Source: Acidocella sp.
GTDB taxonomy: Bacteria > Pseudomonadota > Alphaproteobacteria > Acetobacterales > Acetobacteraceae
Length of the DNA stretch: 64,000 nucleotides
Direction: 5' to 3'
Assembly: GCA_031291755.1 (NCBI GenBank)
Contig: JARLIK010000022.1
Span: 1 to 64,000 of the forward strand
In this document: one piece after another, positions 15,759 through 23,528 of the stretch
How the letters are laid out: each line of letters begins with the position of its first letter
How positions within the stretch are numbered: position 1 is the first letter of the stretch
The notes under the pieces: model-generated
Databases searched by the model: none
Told to the model about the DNA's origin: nothing
Seen by the model: only the letters and a program-made list of their open reading frames with translations
Made by a program: the position numbers and the translations under genes

Positions 15759-16259
15759 TTACTGGTTCATCGCGTTTAAAATCACGTCGGCGATGATGCC
15801 ACTTGTGATGGCAATGAGAATAAATTCATCGCCGTCTTGCACCCATTCGTAGCCATAGGGCGGTTGACGCAGATGGTAGCGAGCCCAGTCACCCTGATAA
15901 ATCACCCGGCGGCTGCCGGTATAATGATTACCATTATGCCATTGGTGAGAAACCTGTACCTGATGAACCACCGGATGTTGCGGATGCAAAGACTGCATCG
16001 AAGGTGGTCCCATCGCATGGTCCTGGGTAACTGTGTGCTGCTGGGTGATCGGATGCTGTGGGGTCTGTGCATGTTGCTGCACTTGCGGGTGCGGCAGCTG
16101 GGCCGGTGCGGTGTGTTGTGCAGCCTCTGGCGGCTTTTGGGTTTGTCCGGCCGGCGGCGTGCCATTGTCGTGCTGGTCCTGCTGCGCCATCGCAACAGGT
16201 GCAGCGAGCATCGAGAGTGCAATGCCAAAAGCCACGGTCGATTTAAGATAATTTTTCAT
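15759..16259 (-). CDS. RcnB-family secreted protein with Gln/His-rich linker
   Basis: This 166-residue protein has a signal peptide (cleavage near PVAMA, residues 21-25), a long linker rich in Gln, His and Pro (about 30-100) and a C-terminal RcnB domain with YHLRQPPYGYEWVQDGDEF. RcnB of E. coli is a periplasmic protein affecting nickel/cobalt export; most family members have unstudied roles. The His-rich linker could bind metals (inference). A shorter paralogue lies directly upstream on the same strand, indicating duplication. Confidence 0.78.
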   Translation of the reverse strand: MKNYLKSTVAFGIALSMLAAPVAMAQQDQHDNGTPPAGQTQKPPEAAQHTAPAQLPHPQVQQHAQTPQHPITQQHTVTQDHAMGPPSMQSLHPQHPVVHQVQVSHQWHNGNHYTGSRRVIYQGDWARYHLRQPPYGYEWVQDGDEFILIAITSGIIADVILNAMNQ

Positions 16260-16330
16260 TTTGAGGTCCTTTTTTTGTAATTCTTCATTGGCGCAACTGG
16301 CTTGCGTCGTAACAGCCTATGTGACCCAGC

Positions 16331-16645
16331 TTAGTAGATCACCACATTGGCAATATACCCGGTGCCGATATTCAGAAGCACAAAGCTGTGACCATCCTGC
16401 ACCCATTCATAACCGTATGGCGGCTCATGTAGATGGTGATAACGCCAATCCACAACGTTGCGATTGCCATAAAACCGGTCGCCATGGTGCCAGTGATGGT
16501 CATGATCCTGTGGCCCGCCGGGGTAATTCCCATGGTCGTCATGGTGGTCGTACGGCTGCTGGTAAGGCTGGGCCAGCGCGGCGCTTGACCCGACAGAGAC
16601 CAATGCGAACACGGCCCCTACTGTCGTTGCGATAAACTTTTTCAT
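16331..16645 (-). CDS. RcnB-family small secreted protein
   Basis: This 104-residue RcnB-family protein has a signal peptide (cleavage near ALA, residues 23-25), an Asp/His-rich stretch (HHDDHGN, QDHDHHWHHGD) and the family motif YHHLHEPPYGYEWVQDG. It resembles its downstream neighbour at 15759 in the C-terminal domain but lacks the Gln/Pro linker. The His-Asp cluster suggests periplasmic metal binding; this is inference. An AAGGAGC-like ribosome site on the minus strand supports ATG 16645. Confidence 0.78.
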   Translation of the reverse strand: MKKFIATTVGAVFALVSVGSSAALAQPYQQPYDHHDDHGNYPGGPQDHDHHWHHGDRFYGNRNVVDWRYHHLHEPPYGYEWVQDGHSFVLLNIGTGYIANVVIY

Positions 16646-16893
16646 TGGGAAGCTCCTTTTCGATGCTTCTGATATAGGTGCTCGAAAAGGGCAGAATCAT
16701 GGACCCATTGCGGCTACATTACCGGAAATTGTAATAAACCGTTGCAAAGACCGGCCTTCGGGACGATCCGTTACGGTATTGCTCAAAATTGCAGGGTTCT
16801 CAGCCCTCATTCTGACCGCACCTTAATTTATATACCATGTTCAATTGTGTCCCATGCTGCCAAGGTCCGGAAAACGCCCCTGGAAAGACCCAT

Positions 16894-17988
16894 ATGGACA
16901 CGATTTTCTTCAATACCGACGACACAGCCGAAGTTCCGCCACCGGTCTCAGCGATGGATATCGATACCAGGAAGGTCAAAATACATCCTGACCATTGGTA
17001 CCCCGTCGCCTGGTCGCGCGAGGTCAAAGCCGGCAAAACACATGCGGTCAAATTCGCCGGCAGCCCTATTGTACTGATCCGCCCGAAGGAAGGCGCGATA
17101 TTTGCGCTGGCAAATCGCTGCGCCCACCGTCAGGTGCCGCTTGACGCCGGAGTGGTTTCAGGTTGCGCGGTGCGCTGCGGCTATCACGGCTGGACCTATG
17201 ACAGTTCCGGCAAATGCGTTGACGTGCCGTATCTGGGAAAAGGCAAAATGCCGAACGGTGTGCGCGCCTACCCGTGCCGCGAGGAAGCCGGGCTGATTTT
17301 CATCTTCCCGGGTGACCCGGAGAAAGCTGAGGGGTCGTTCCCGAATCTCGGGGGCGCCGTCAGCCCGGACTATAAAACCCGCCGTTTTGGCCGCGAGGTC
17401 GCCTGCCATTACAGCTTCATGCATGAAAACCTGATGGACATGAACCATCAGTTCCTGCATCGCAAACAAATGGGGCAGATCCGCCCGCGCTATCTGGGCC
17501 GCAGCCTCGGCGAGAACTGGCTCGAGGTGCAATATACTTTTGCCCGCACCGGCGGGAAGCAACCGCTCGGTGAAGCCGCGGTCTTCGGGGGCCGCCGCAC
17601 CGCTGATGTCAACGACAAAGATGTCATGACCATCCGCACCGAATACCCTTACCAAACCCTCAGCATCCTGCCCGCCGGCGGCACCGAGCCGGTGATGGAT
17701 CTCTGGATTGTCTATGTGCCGCTCGATGCCGAGCAACGCACAATCCGCACCTTCGGGCTGCTCTCCATCCACAAACCCAAAGGCATCCTAGGCAAAACCT
17801 TGCTCAATATCGGCTGGCCGTTCCTGATCCGCTTCACCGAAAATATCTTTCGCGAGGACCGTGAGATCGTGGAAGCCGAACAAGCCGCCCATGATGCGCA
17901 GGGGATGAACCTGAACCAGGAAGTCTTCCCGGTCATTCGTGAGCTTACTGGTCTGCTGGGCCGTTGCGGGGATGGTGAAGTAAGCTAG
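16894..17988 (+). CDS. Rieske non-haem iron oxygenase, alpha subunit
   Basis: This 364-residue Rieske oxygenase would be a terminal oxygenase inserting oxygen into an aromatic, sterol-like or other hydrophobic substrate. Rieske ligands are Cys76 and His78 (CAHRQ), Cys95 and His98 (CGYHGW). The mononuclear iron site is Asp182, His185 and His189 in ENLMDMNHQFLHRK. ATG 16894 follows GGAAAG and gives a normal N terminus; an in-frame ATG at 16837 is less likely. No ferredoxin or reductase gene is adjacent, so its electron donor is elsewhere. Its 3' end overlaps nnr by 44 bases. Confidence 0.88.
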   Translation: MDTIFFNTDDTAEVPPPVSAMDIDTRKVKIHPDHWYPVAWSREVKAGKTHAVKFAGSPIVLIRPKEGAIFALANRCAHRQVPLDAGVVSGCAVRCGYHGWTYDSSGKCVDVPYLGKGKMPNGVRAYPCREEAGLIFIFPGDPEKAEGSFPNLGGAVSPDYKTRRFGREVACHYSFMHENLMDMNHQFLHRKQMGQIRPRYLGRSLGENWLEVQYTFARTGGKQPLGEAAVFGGRRTADVNDKDVMTIRTEYPYQTLSILPAGGTEPVMDLWIVYVPLDAEQRTIRTFGLLSIHKPKGILGKTLLNIGWPFLIRFTENIFREDREIVEAEQAAHDAQGMNLNQEVFPVIRELTGLLGRCGDGEVS

Positions 17989-19300
17989 TTTCCGGGTGCA
18001 TTATCCCCGGTAGCAGCGAGGCTAAGTCTTCGGCGATCATGCCGGGGCCGGCTTTAATGGCGGTTTGCCCGTGCAACCAGACAGCGGCGCAGCTCGCCTC
18101 GAAGGCGGGCATGCCCTGGGCCAGCAACGCGGCGATGATGCCGGTGAGAACATCGCCAGTGCCGCCGGTGGCGAGCCAAGGTGGGGCGTCTGCATTGATG
18201 GCGGCGCGGCCATCGGGTGCGGCGATGATCGTATCAGGGCCTTTGAGGATCATGACCGCGTTGATCAGGCGGGCGGCAGTGCGGGCGGCGGTTAGTTTGT
18301 CACCATTGATAGGGCCAAAGACCCGGGTGAACTCGCCCATATGCGGGGTGATGACGGCAACGCCGCGCAGTTTTTCCGGCGCACCGGCGCAGGCGGTCAG
18401 GGCGTCAGCATCGGCGATGATGGTTTTACCGGCAGCGATCAGCATGGCGAGTTTCGCACCAGCCATGGCCACACCCAGGCCGGGACCGCACACCCACACC
18501 TTGCGGCGGTCATCGGCGATCAGGGTTTTCAGCGGTTCTGCGCGAACGATCAGCCCGGCTTCGGGTGGGATGAATGCGGCATCGGCGTGTAATGTCACCA
18601 TACCCGCGCCAGCCCGGCGGGCAGCGGCACAGGCGAGCCGGGCCGCACCCGGCATGGTGCCGGAAAGTACCGTAACATCGCCGTTGGAATATTTATGACC
18701 GGTGGCGGCGCGGGCGGGCAGAGACCAGAGCGTAGGGTTATTCCGCCAGGTTTGCGGCTTGATATCTGCCAGCACTGCGGCGGGCAGCCCGATATCGCGC
18801 AGTAGAATCTCGCCGCACAGGCCGCGCCCTGGGTAGAGCAAATGCCCGGGTTTGAGGCGAAAAAAGGTAACGGTGAACTCGGCTTGGGCTGCATAACCAC
18901 GAACACCGCCGGTCGCGCCATCCACCCCGCTGGGGGTGTCTATGGCGACAATCCGTTTGGCCGCGCGCAACAAATCGGCCACCGGTTTGGCAATTTCGCG
19001 CGATAGCCCGGCACCGAATACCGCATCGATCACCAACTCAGCCTTTGCCACCTGCTCTGGCGTGGCGCTTGCCACGGGCAGGATTTGCACTGGCCAGCCT
19101 TGGGTTGCCAAATAGGCAGCCGCCACCCGGCCATCGCCGCCGTTATTGCCGGGGCCCACCAGCACCGCCACCCGGCACGGCGCATAGCGGCGGATGATGG
19201 CGCGTGCCACCGCCCGTCCGGCAGCGGCCATTAAAGCCGCCTCGTTATTGGCCAGCCGGTCGGCCTCGGCCATCTCCAGCGGGGTTAGAAGTTCATTCAT
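17945..19300 (-). CDS. nnr: Bifunctional NAD(P)H-hydrate epimerase/dehydratase
   Basis: This 451-residue two-domain protein repairs hydrated NAD(P)H. The N-terminal YjeF domain (about 1-210), with VGPGNNGGDG at 48-57, epimerises R- and S-hydrates. The C-terminal ribokinase-like domain, with ATGGTGDVLTG near residue 400, dehydrates the S form using ADP. ATG 19300 (MNELLTPLEM) is preferred over 19327 because it matches family N termini. It converges with the Rieske oxygenase gene, overlapping it by 44 bases. Confidence 0.93.
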   Translation of the reverse strand: MNELLTPLEMAEADRLANNEAALMAAAGRAVARAIIRRYAPCRVAVLVGPGNNGGDGRVAAAYLATQGWPVQILPVASATPEQVAKAELVIDAVFGAGLSREIAKPVADLLRAAKRIVAIDTPSGVDGATGGVRGYAAQAEFTVTFFRLKPGHLLYPGRGLCGEILLRDIGLPAAVLADIKPQTWRNNPTLWSLPARAATGHKYSNGDVTVLSGTMPGAARLACAAARRAGAGMVTLHADAAFIPPEAGLIVRAEPLKTLIADDRRKVWVCGPGLGVAMAGAKLAMLIAAGKTIIADADALTACAGAPEKLRGVAVITPHMGEFTRVFGPINGDKLTAARTAARLINAVMILKGPDTIIAAPDGRAAINADAPPWLATGGTGDVLTGIIAALLAQGMPAFEASCAAVWLHGQTAIKAGPGMIAEDLASLLPGIMHPETSLLHHPRNGPADQ

Positions 19301-19363
19301 AGAAAAAACTTGGCACAAACTTCGCACTGTCGCCTAATCGTAACCGAATCGGGAGTTTTGAAC

Positions 19364-19990
19364 ATGGGTAAGGTAATCGCGGTTGCGCAGCAAAAAGGTG
19401 GCTCCGGAAAAACCATGCTCACGGCCCAGTTGGCAGTGGCGCTGGCAGCTGGCTGCAAGGTGGCGGTGCTGGATATCGACCCGCAGAGCAGCCTGACGAT
19501 CTGGGGCAAATTACGGACTAGCGCTGCTAAGGCCGCCGTTCCCATCACTTCCCATACGGTTTCGGGCTGGCGCCTAGGCAGTGAGCTTGAGAAGCTGAAG
19601 GCGGCGTATGATATTGTGCTGATCGACACGCCGCCGGTCATCGACAGTGACGCCAGACGGGCGATTCGGGCGGCTGACCTAGTGATTATTCCGCTCAACC
19701 CCTCGCCGCCGGACCTTTGGGCGGCCGAGGGAACCTTGAAGCTTGCGGCGGAGGAGAAGCGCAAAGTTGCCTTGGTGTTCAACCGCGCTCCTGCGGCTTC
19801 ACGCCTGCGCAAGCGCCTGGAGGCCGAGATTGCGGCACGCGGCCTGAAGTTGTTCAGCAACGCGCTGGCCAACCGGGCCGGCTATGCGAATGCCTTCGCC
19901 GATGGGCTTGGAGTCTCGGAGATCAGCGCCACCACACCGGCCAGCCTGGAGCTATGCGCTTTGGCCGAAGAGGTTATAAATTTCCTTTGA
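19364..19990 (+). CDS. ParA-family ATPase (orphan)
   Basis: This 208-residue ParA/MinD-superfamily ATPase has a deviant Walker A KGGSGKT at 11-17 with the signature lysine, and a Walker B-like VLIDTPP. It is short and lacks an N-terminal DNA-binding extension, like ParA proteins that position plasmids or cellular complexes. ATG 19364 follows GGGAG. There is no parB, and the chromosomal parAB locus is not here, so the cargo is unknown. The residue after GKT is Met instead of the common Thr. Confidence 0.85.
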   Translation: MGKVIAVAQQKGGSGKTMLTAQLAVALAAGCKVAVLDIDPQSSLTIWGKLRTSAAKAAVPITSHTVSGWRLGSELEKLKAAYDIVLIDTPPVIDSDARRAIRAADLVIIPLNPSPPDLWAAEGTLKLAAEEKRKVALVFNRAPAASRLRKRLEAEIAARGLKLFSNALANRAGYANAFADGLGVSEISATTPASLELCALAEEVINFL

Positions 19991-20029
19991 TGGTTATATT
20001 TTATAATTGAATTACCACCCTTCTGTCAT

Positions 20030-20252
20030 AAAAACTTCAGGTTGCCGTTAATTTTTATGATTTTTAAGCTTAAAAAGCCTAAAAATCGCGCAACACACGC
20101 TTGCGTGATCGCCTTTTTTCCGCCACAAACTGCCGCAGTGGTTTACGGTGCCCATGAAGTTTTGATGAAGCATTGGACTTGCCGCCAAGTTTAGGGAGCT
20201 TCTAAAAAAGACACCGAATGGTGTGGCCGGTCATAAGACCGGCCTTTTTTTT
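20030..20252 (+). ncRNA. Candidate small RNA or long 3' UTR ending in a strong terminator
   Basis: The 260 bases after the ParA gene contain no supported reading frame, yet end in an excellent terminator on the plus strand. A possible promoter, TTGAAT with TAAAAA 16 bases later (around 20006-20033), lies upstream. This could drive a transcript of roughly 200 bases. It may equally be the parA 3' UTR. No known RNA family was recognised. Confidence 0.25.
20225..20252 (+). terminator. Strong rho-independent terminator
   Basis: GGCCGGTC (20225-20232), loop ATAA, GACCGGCC (20237-20244) and eight T (20245-20252) make a textbook intrinsic terminator on the plus strand. It lies 234 bases after the ParA gene stop. 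The last bases overlap the stop of the convergent YciI-like gene. Confidence 0.92.
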
Positions 20253-20541
20253 AGCCTTTTCGGCGATGGAACCTCTGGATATTTACCGCGCCCCAAATCT
20301 CATGAACCACATAAGGGTCGGCATTCACGAAACTCTGTACGGCTTCCAGGCTGTCGCCTTCGATCAGAAACAGTGAGCCGATCATGGTCTCGCCGTCGGG
20401 TGTTTGCAGCGGGCCGGAGAGGATGACGCTGACACCACAACTGTCGCCGGTCTCGATGAAGGCCCGGTGGGCTGTGTAGTGCTGCAGCCGCGATGCCAGG
20501 GCATTCGGGCGATCAAGCGCGTGGACGGCAAATAACGGCAT
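20251..20541 (-). CDS. YciI-family protein
   Basis: This 96-residue YciI-like (YCII-domain) protein has the ferredoxin-like dimeric alpha/beta-barrel fold. The family includes dehydrochlorinase-like enzymes, but most members have no known reaction. The typical start MPLFAVHALDRPNA, with a conserved HRAFI segment, and the GSLFLIEGDSLEAVQSFVNADPY end match the family. It is divergent from the FAH-family gene. Confidence 0.85.
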   Translation of the reverse strand: MPLFAVHALDRPNALASRLQHYTAHRAFIETGDSCGVSVILSGPLQTPDGETMIGSLFLIEGDSLEAVQSFVNADPYVVHEIWGAVNIQRFHRRKG

Positions 20542-20660
20542 CTTGCTTGAATCTTTCTATGGGCTGCAGCACATGTAGTCTGATTGAAAAAGTTAGATAT
20601 GGTCTGGCACGCCACCCAGCTTTGAGCCAGTCGCGGGCAATTTTGGATAAGGAATTTGAC

Positions 20661-21506
20661 ATGAAACTATTGCGTTATGGCGATGAAGGGCAGGAACAAT
20701 GGGGTTTGCTGGACGGTGAAGGCAAAATCCGCAGCCTGTCGGACGCTCTGGTTGGGTTTGCCGGTGATGCGCTGAGCCCGGCCTGGATTGAACATTTATC
20801 CAAGCTGCCGCCGCACACGCTACCATTTTTGAAGGCTGAGCACCGCATCGCCGCCCCCATCCCCCGGCCGGTGAATTTCGTCTGCATCGGGTTGAATTAT
20901 GCCGACCATGCGGCGGAAACCGGCGGGAAAATCCCGAAGGAGCCGATTATTTTCCTGAAATCGCTCTCAGCCTTCAGTGGCCCGTTTGATGACATCAAAA
21001 TCCCCCGCGGCTCGGAGAAGACCGACTGGGAAGTCGAGCTTGGCGTGGTGATCGGCACCAAGGCCAGTTACGTGTCTGAGGCCGATGCGCTGGATTATGT
21101 GGCCGGTTATTGCACCGTGAATGATGTCAGCGAGCGCGCTTACCAGATGGAACGTTCCGGCACCTGGGATAAAGGCAAAGGTTGCGACACGTTTGGCCCG
21201 GTCGGGCCCTACCTGGTCACCAAGGATGAGGTGCCGGACCCGCAGAATTTGAACCTCTGGACCGAGGTTGATGGTATTCGGTACCAGAATGGCAACACCA
21301 AAACCATGGTGTTTGGGGTGAAGACTCTGGTGAGCTATGTTTCGCAGTTCATCACTTTATACCCTGGTGACATTATCGCCACCGGCACCCCGCCGGGCGT
21401 GGGGTTGGGCATCAAGCCGGAGCCGGTATTCCTGAAGGCCGGGCAGACGCTGAAAATTGGCGTGCAGGGCCTGGGCGAGCAGACCTATAAAACCATCGCC
21501 GCCTAG
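20661..21506 (+). CDS. Fumarylacetoacetate hydrolase-family protein
   Basis: This 281-residue FAH-superfamily enzyme is likely a C-C hydrolase, decarboxylase or isomerase acting on acylpyruvate-like or ureidoacrylate-like intermediates of catabolism. Metal ligands Glu124 and Glu126 (DWEVELG) and Asp155 (CTVNDVSER) are present, with an early FVCIGLNYADHAAE motif and the C-terminal GDIIATGTPPGVG. ATG 20661 follows AAGGAA; the longer frame from 20493 overlaps the divergent gene. An ABM-family gene follows after 16 bases. The substrate cannot be fixed from sequence. Confidence 0.88.
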   Translation: MKLLRYGDEGQEQWGLLDGEGKIRSLSDALVGFAGDALSPAWIEHLSKLPPHTLPFLKAEHRIAAPIPRPVNFVCIGLNYADHAAETGGKIPKEPIIFLKSLSAFSGPFDDIKIPRGSEKTDWEVELGVVIGTKASYVSEADALDYVAGYCTVNDVSERAYQMERSGTWDKGKGCDTFGPVGPYLVTKDEVPDPQNLNLWTEVDGIRYQNGNTKTMVFGVKTLVSYVSQFITLYPGDIIATGTPPGVGLGIKPEPVFLKAGQTLKIGVQGLGEQTYKTIAA

Positions 21507-21522
21507 TACCGGGAGCCAGCCT

Positions 21523-21816
21523 ATGATCACCGAATTCGCCGAAATCACCGTCAAACCCGGCATGGAGCAGGAGTTTCAGGATGGCGTGGCCACCTGCCAG
21601 CCGGTATTTGCCCGTGCCGCCGGGTGCCATGGGCTGGAATTGCACCATTCCATTGAAAACCCCCAGCATTTTATCCTGATGGTAAAGTGGGAAAGCGTTG
21701 CCCACCACATGGAAACCTTCCGCAATTCGCCGGATTTTCAAATCTGGCGGGGCGCGGTGGGGGCCTGTTTTGCCGCGCCGCCGAAAGTGTATCACACCAA
21801 AACCACCATCCGCTGA
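21523..21816 (+). CDS. Antibiotic biosynthesis monooxygenase (ABM) domain protein
   Basis: This 97-residue single ABM-domain protein is a dimeric ferredoxin-like fold. The family covers quinone-forming monooxygenases, haem degraders and many proteins of unknown role. MITEFAEITVKPGMEQEF and the HHMETFRNSPDF segment are typical. ATG 21523 follows GGGAG, 16 bases after the FAH gene, implying co-transcription. Involvement with the FAH enzyme in one catabolic route is inference. Confidence 0.82.
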   Translation: MITEFAEITVKPGMEQEFQDGVATCQPVFARAAGCHGLELHHSIENPQHFILMVKWESVAHHMETFRNSPDFQIWRGAVGACFAAPPKVYHTKTTIR

Positions 21817-21852
21817 TTGGCTTTTTGAGCGCGAAATTGGTAGGGGAGCCGG

Positions 21853-23421
21853 ATGGACCAGGCTCTCCCCCTTATTGAATCCGCAACCGGCATTCCGCCC
21901 CGGCGCACCTTTGCCATCATCTCGCACCCTGATGCCGGCAAAACCACGCTGACGGAAAAATTGCTGCTGTTCGGCGGCGCCATCCGCGAAGCCGGCATGG
22001 TGAAGGCCCGGCAGGACAGGCGCCAGACGCGATCGGACTGGATGAAAATCGAACGCCAGCGCGGCATTTCGGTGACGTCATCGGTCATGACATTCGAGTT
22101 CGGCGGCGCGGTGTTCAACCTGCTCGACACACCAGGCCACGAAGACTTCTCTGAGGATACCTACCGTACGCTCACCGCCGTTGACAGCGCGGTGATGGTC
22201 ATCGATGCCGCCAAGGGCATCGAGTTGCAGACCAAAAAACTGTTTGAGGTTTGCCGTCTGCGGAACATCCCCATCACCACCTTCATCAACAAGGTGGACC
22301 GCGAAGGGCAAAACCCGTTTGAGCTGCTGGATGAGATTTCCTCAACGCTGGCCTTGGATATCTGCCCGATGGTCTGGCCGATCGGCACCGGCGGGCTGTT
22401 CCGGGGTTGCTTTGATATTCGCAACAACCGGCTGGTCTCGGCGGTGAAGCCGGGGGACACCAAAACCGAGCCAAAATTCGCCATCCCGGCTGACCAGAAG
22501 GCGCAGTTGGAGGAGGATATCGAACTGATCCATGCGGCCTTCCCGCCGTTTGATTTGCAGTCATTCTCGGAGGGGCATTTAACGCCGGTGTATTTCGGCT
22601 CGGCGTTGAAGGATTATTCGGTACGCGAATTGCTGGAAGGGCTGGTGGCCAATGCGCCAGCCCCGCAGCCACGCGCTTCTGATAGCCGCGTGGTGGAGCC
22701 TGATGAAACGCCGGTGACGGGTTTCGTATTCAAGGTGCAAGCCAATATGGACCCGCAGCACCGCGACCGCATTGCCTTCACCCGCATCTGCTCCGGCAAG
22801 TTTACCCGCGGCATGAAACTCATCCATTCGCGCACCAAAAAACCGATGGCGATTCAGGCGCCGATTTTCTTCTTCGCGCAGGACCGTTCACTGGCTGAGG
22901 AAGCCTACCCCGGCGATATTATCGGCATTCCTAACCATGGCACGCTTAGGGTGGGTGATACGCTGACCGAGGGTGAGGTTCTGCGCTTCACCGGCATCCC
23001 GGATTTCGCCCCGGAAATTCTGCGCCGCGTGCGTCTGGCCGACCCGATGAAGGCCAAGCAGCTGCGCAAAGCCTTGGAGGATTTGGCCGAAGAAGGTGTA
23101 ACGCAAGTATTCCGCCCGATGACCGGCTCAGACTGGATTGTGGGCGTGGTTGGCGCGTTGCAGTTGGACGTGCTCTCCAGCCGCATCGAGCAGGAATATT
23201 CGGTGCCGGTGGCGTTTGAGCAGGCGCCGTTCGATACAGCCCGCTGGATATTCTCCGAGGATGCCGCTCGCTTAAAAACCTTCATCGAACTGAACCGCAG
23301 CGCCATGAGCGAGGACCGTGAGGGCGCACCGGTGTATCTGGTACGCAATAATTGGGAACTGAACCGGATGAAGGAGAATTTCCCGGAGATTACCTTCTCG
23401 GCGACAAGGGAGAGAAGGTAG
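21853..23421 (+). CDS. prfC: Peptide chain release factor 3
   Basis: This 522-residue translational GTPase promotes release of RF1/RF2 from the ribosome after termination. The G motifs are intact: SHPDAGKTT at 24-32, RQRGISVTSS, DTPGHEDF and NKVDRE. Domain II (about 290-390) and the C-terminal domain follow, and the length matches RF3 (about 525). The ATG is 36 bases after the ABM gene. RF3 is present in only some bacterial lineages. Confidence 0.96.
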   Translation: MDQALPLIESATGIPPRRTFAIISHPDAGKTTLTEKLLLFGGAIREAGMVKARQDRRQTRSDWMKIERQRGISVTSSVMTFEFGGAVFNLLDTPGHEDFSEDTYRTLTAVDSAVMVIDAAKGIELQTKKLFEVCRLRNIPITTFINKVDREGQNPFELLDEISSTLALDICPMVWPIGTGGLFRGCFDIRNNRLVSAVKPGDTKTEPKFAIPADQKAQLEEDIELIHAAFPPFDLQSFSEGHLTPVYFGSALKDYSVRELLEGLVANAPAPQPRASDSRVVEPDETPVTGFVFKVQANMDPQHRDRIAFTRICSGKFTRGMKLIHSRTKKPMAIQAPIFFFAQDRSLAEEAYPGDIIGIPNHGTLRVGDTLTEGEVLRFTGIPDFAPEILRRVRLADPMKAKQLRKALEDLAEEGVTQVFRPMTGSDWIVGVVGALQLDVLSSRIEQEYSVPVAFEQAPFDTARWIFSEDAARLKTFIELNRSAMSEDREGAPVYLVRNNWELNRMKENFPEITFSATRERR

Positions 23422-23440
23422 GGGGTTTTGCCGGGTCGTC

Positions 23441-23473
23441 ATTGCGATCCCCGCGAAAGCGGGGGGAAGCAAT
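23441..23473. repeat. REP-like intergenic palindrome
   Basis: ATTGC...GCAAT (23441-23445 with 23469-23473) encloses a CCCCGC-GAAA-GCGGGG hairpin (23449-23464). The flanking GTCATTGCGA and AAGCAAT phrases match a style of dispersed palindrome common in Alphaproteobacteria. It lies after prfC between convergent genes and could also serve as a terminator. Confidence 0.6.
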
Positions 23474-23528
23474 TCATTTTTCTTGCTCTTCGACAAATTA
23501 GGTGAACGTAGCGTCCGCTATTCTATGC

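Noticed and set aside
17158-17772. 204-codon minus-strand frame inside the Rieske oxygenase gene
   Set aside because: It is fully antisense to a gene with intact catalytic motifs.
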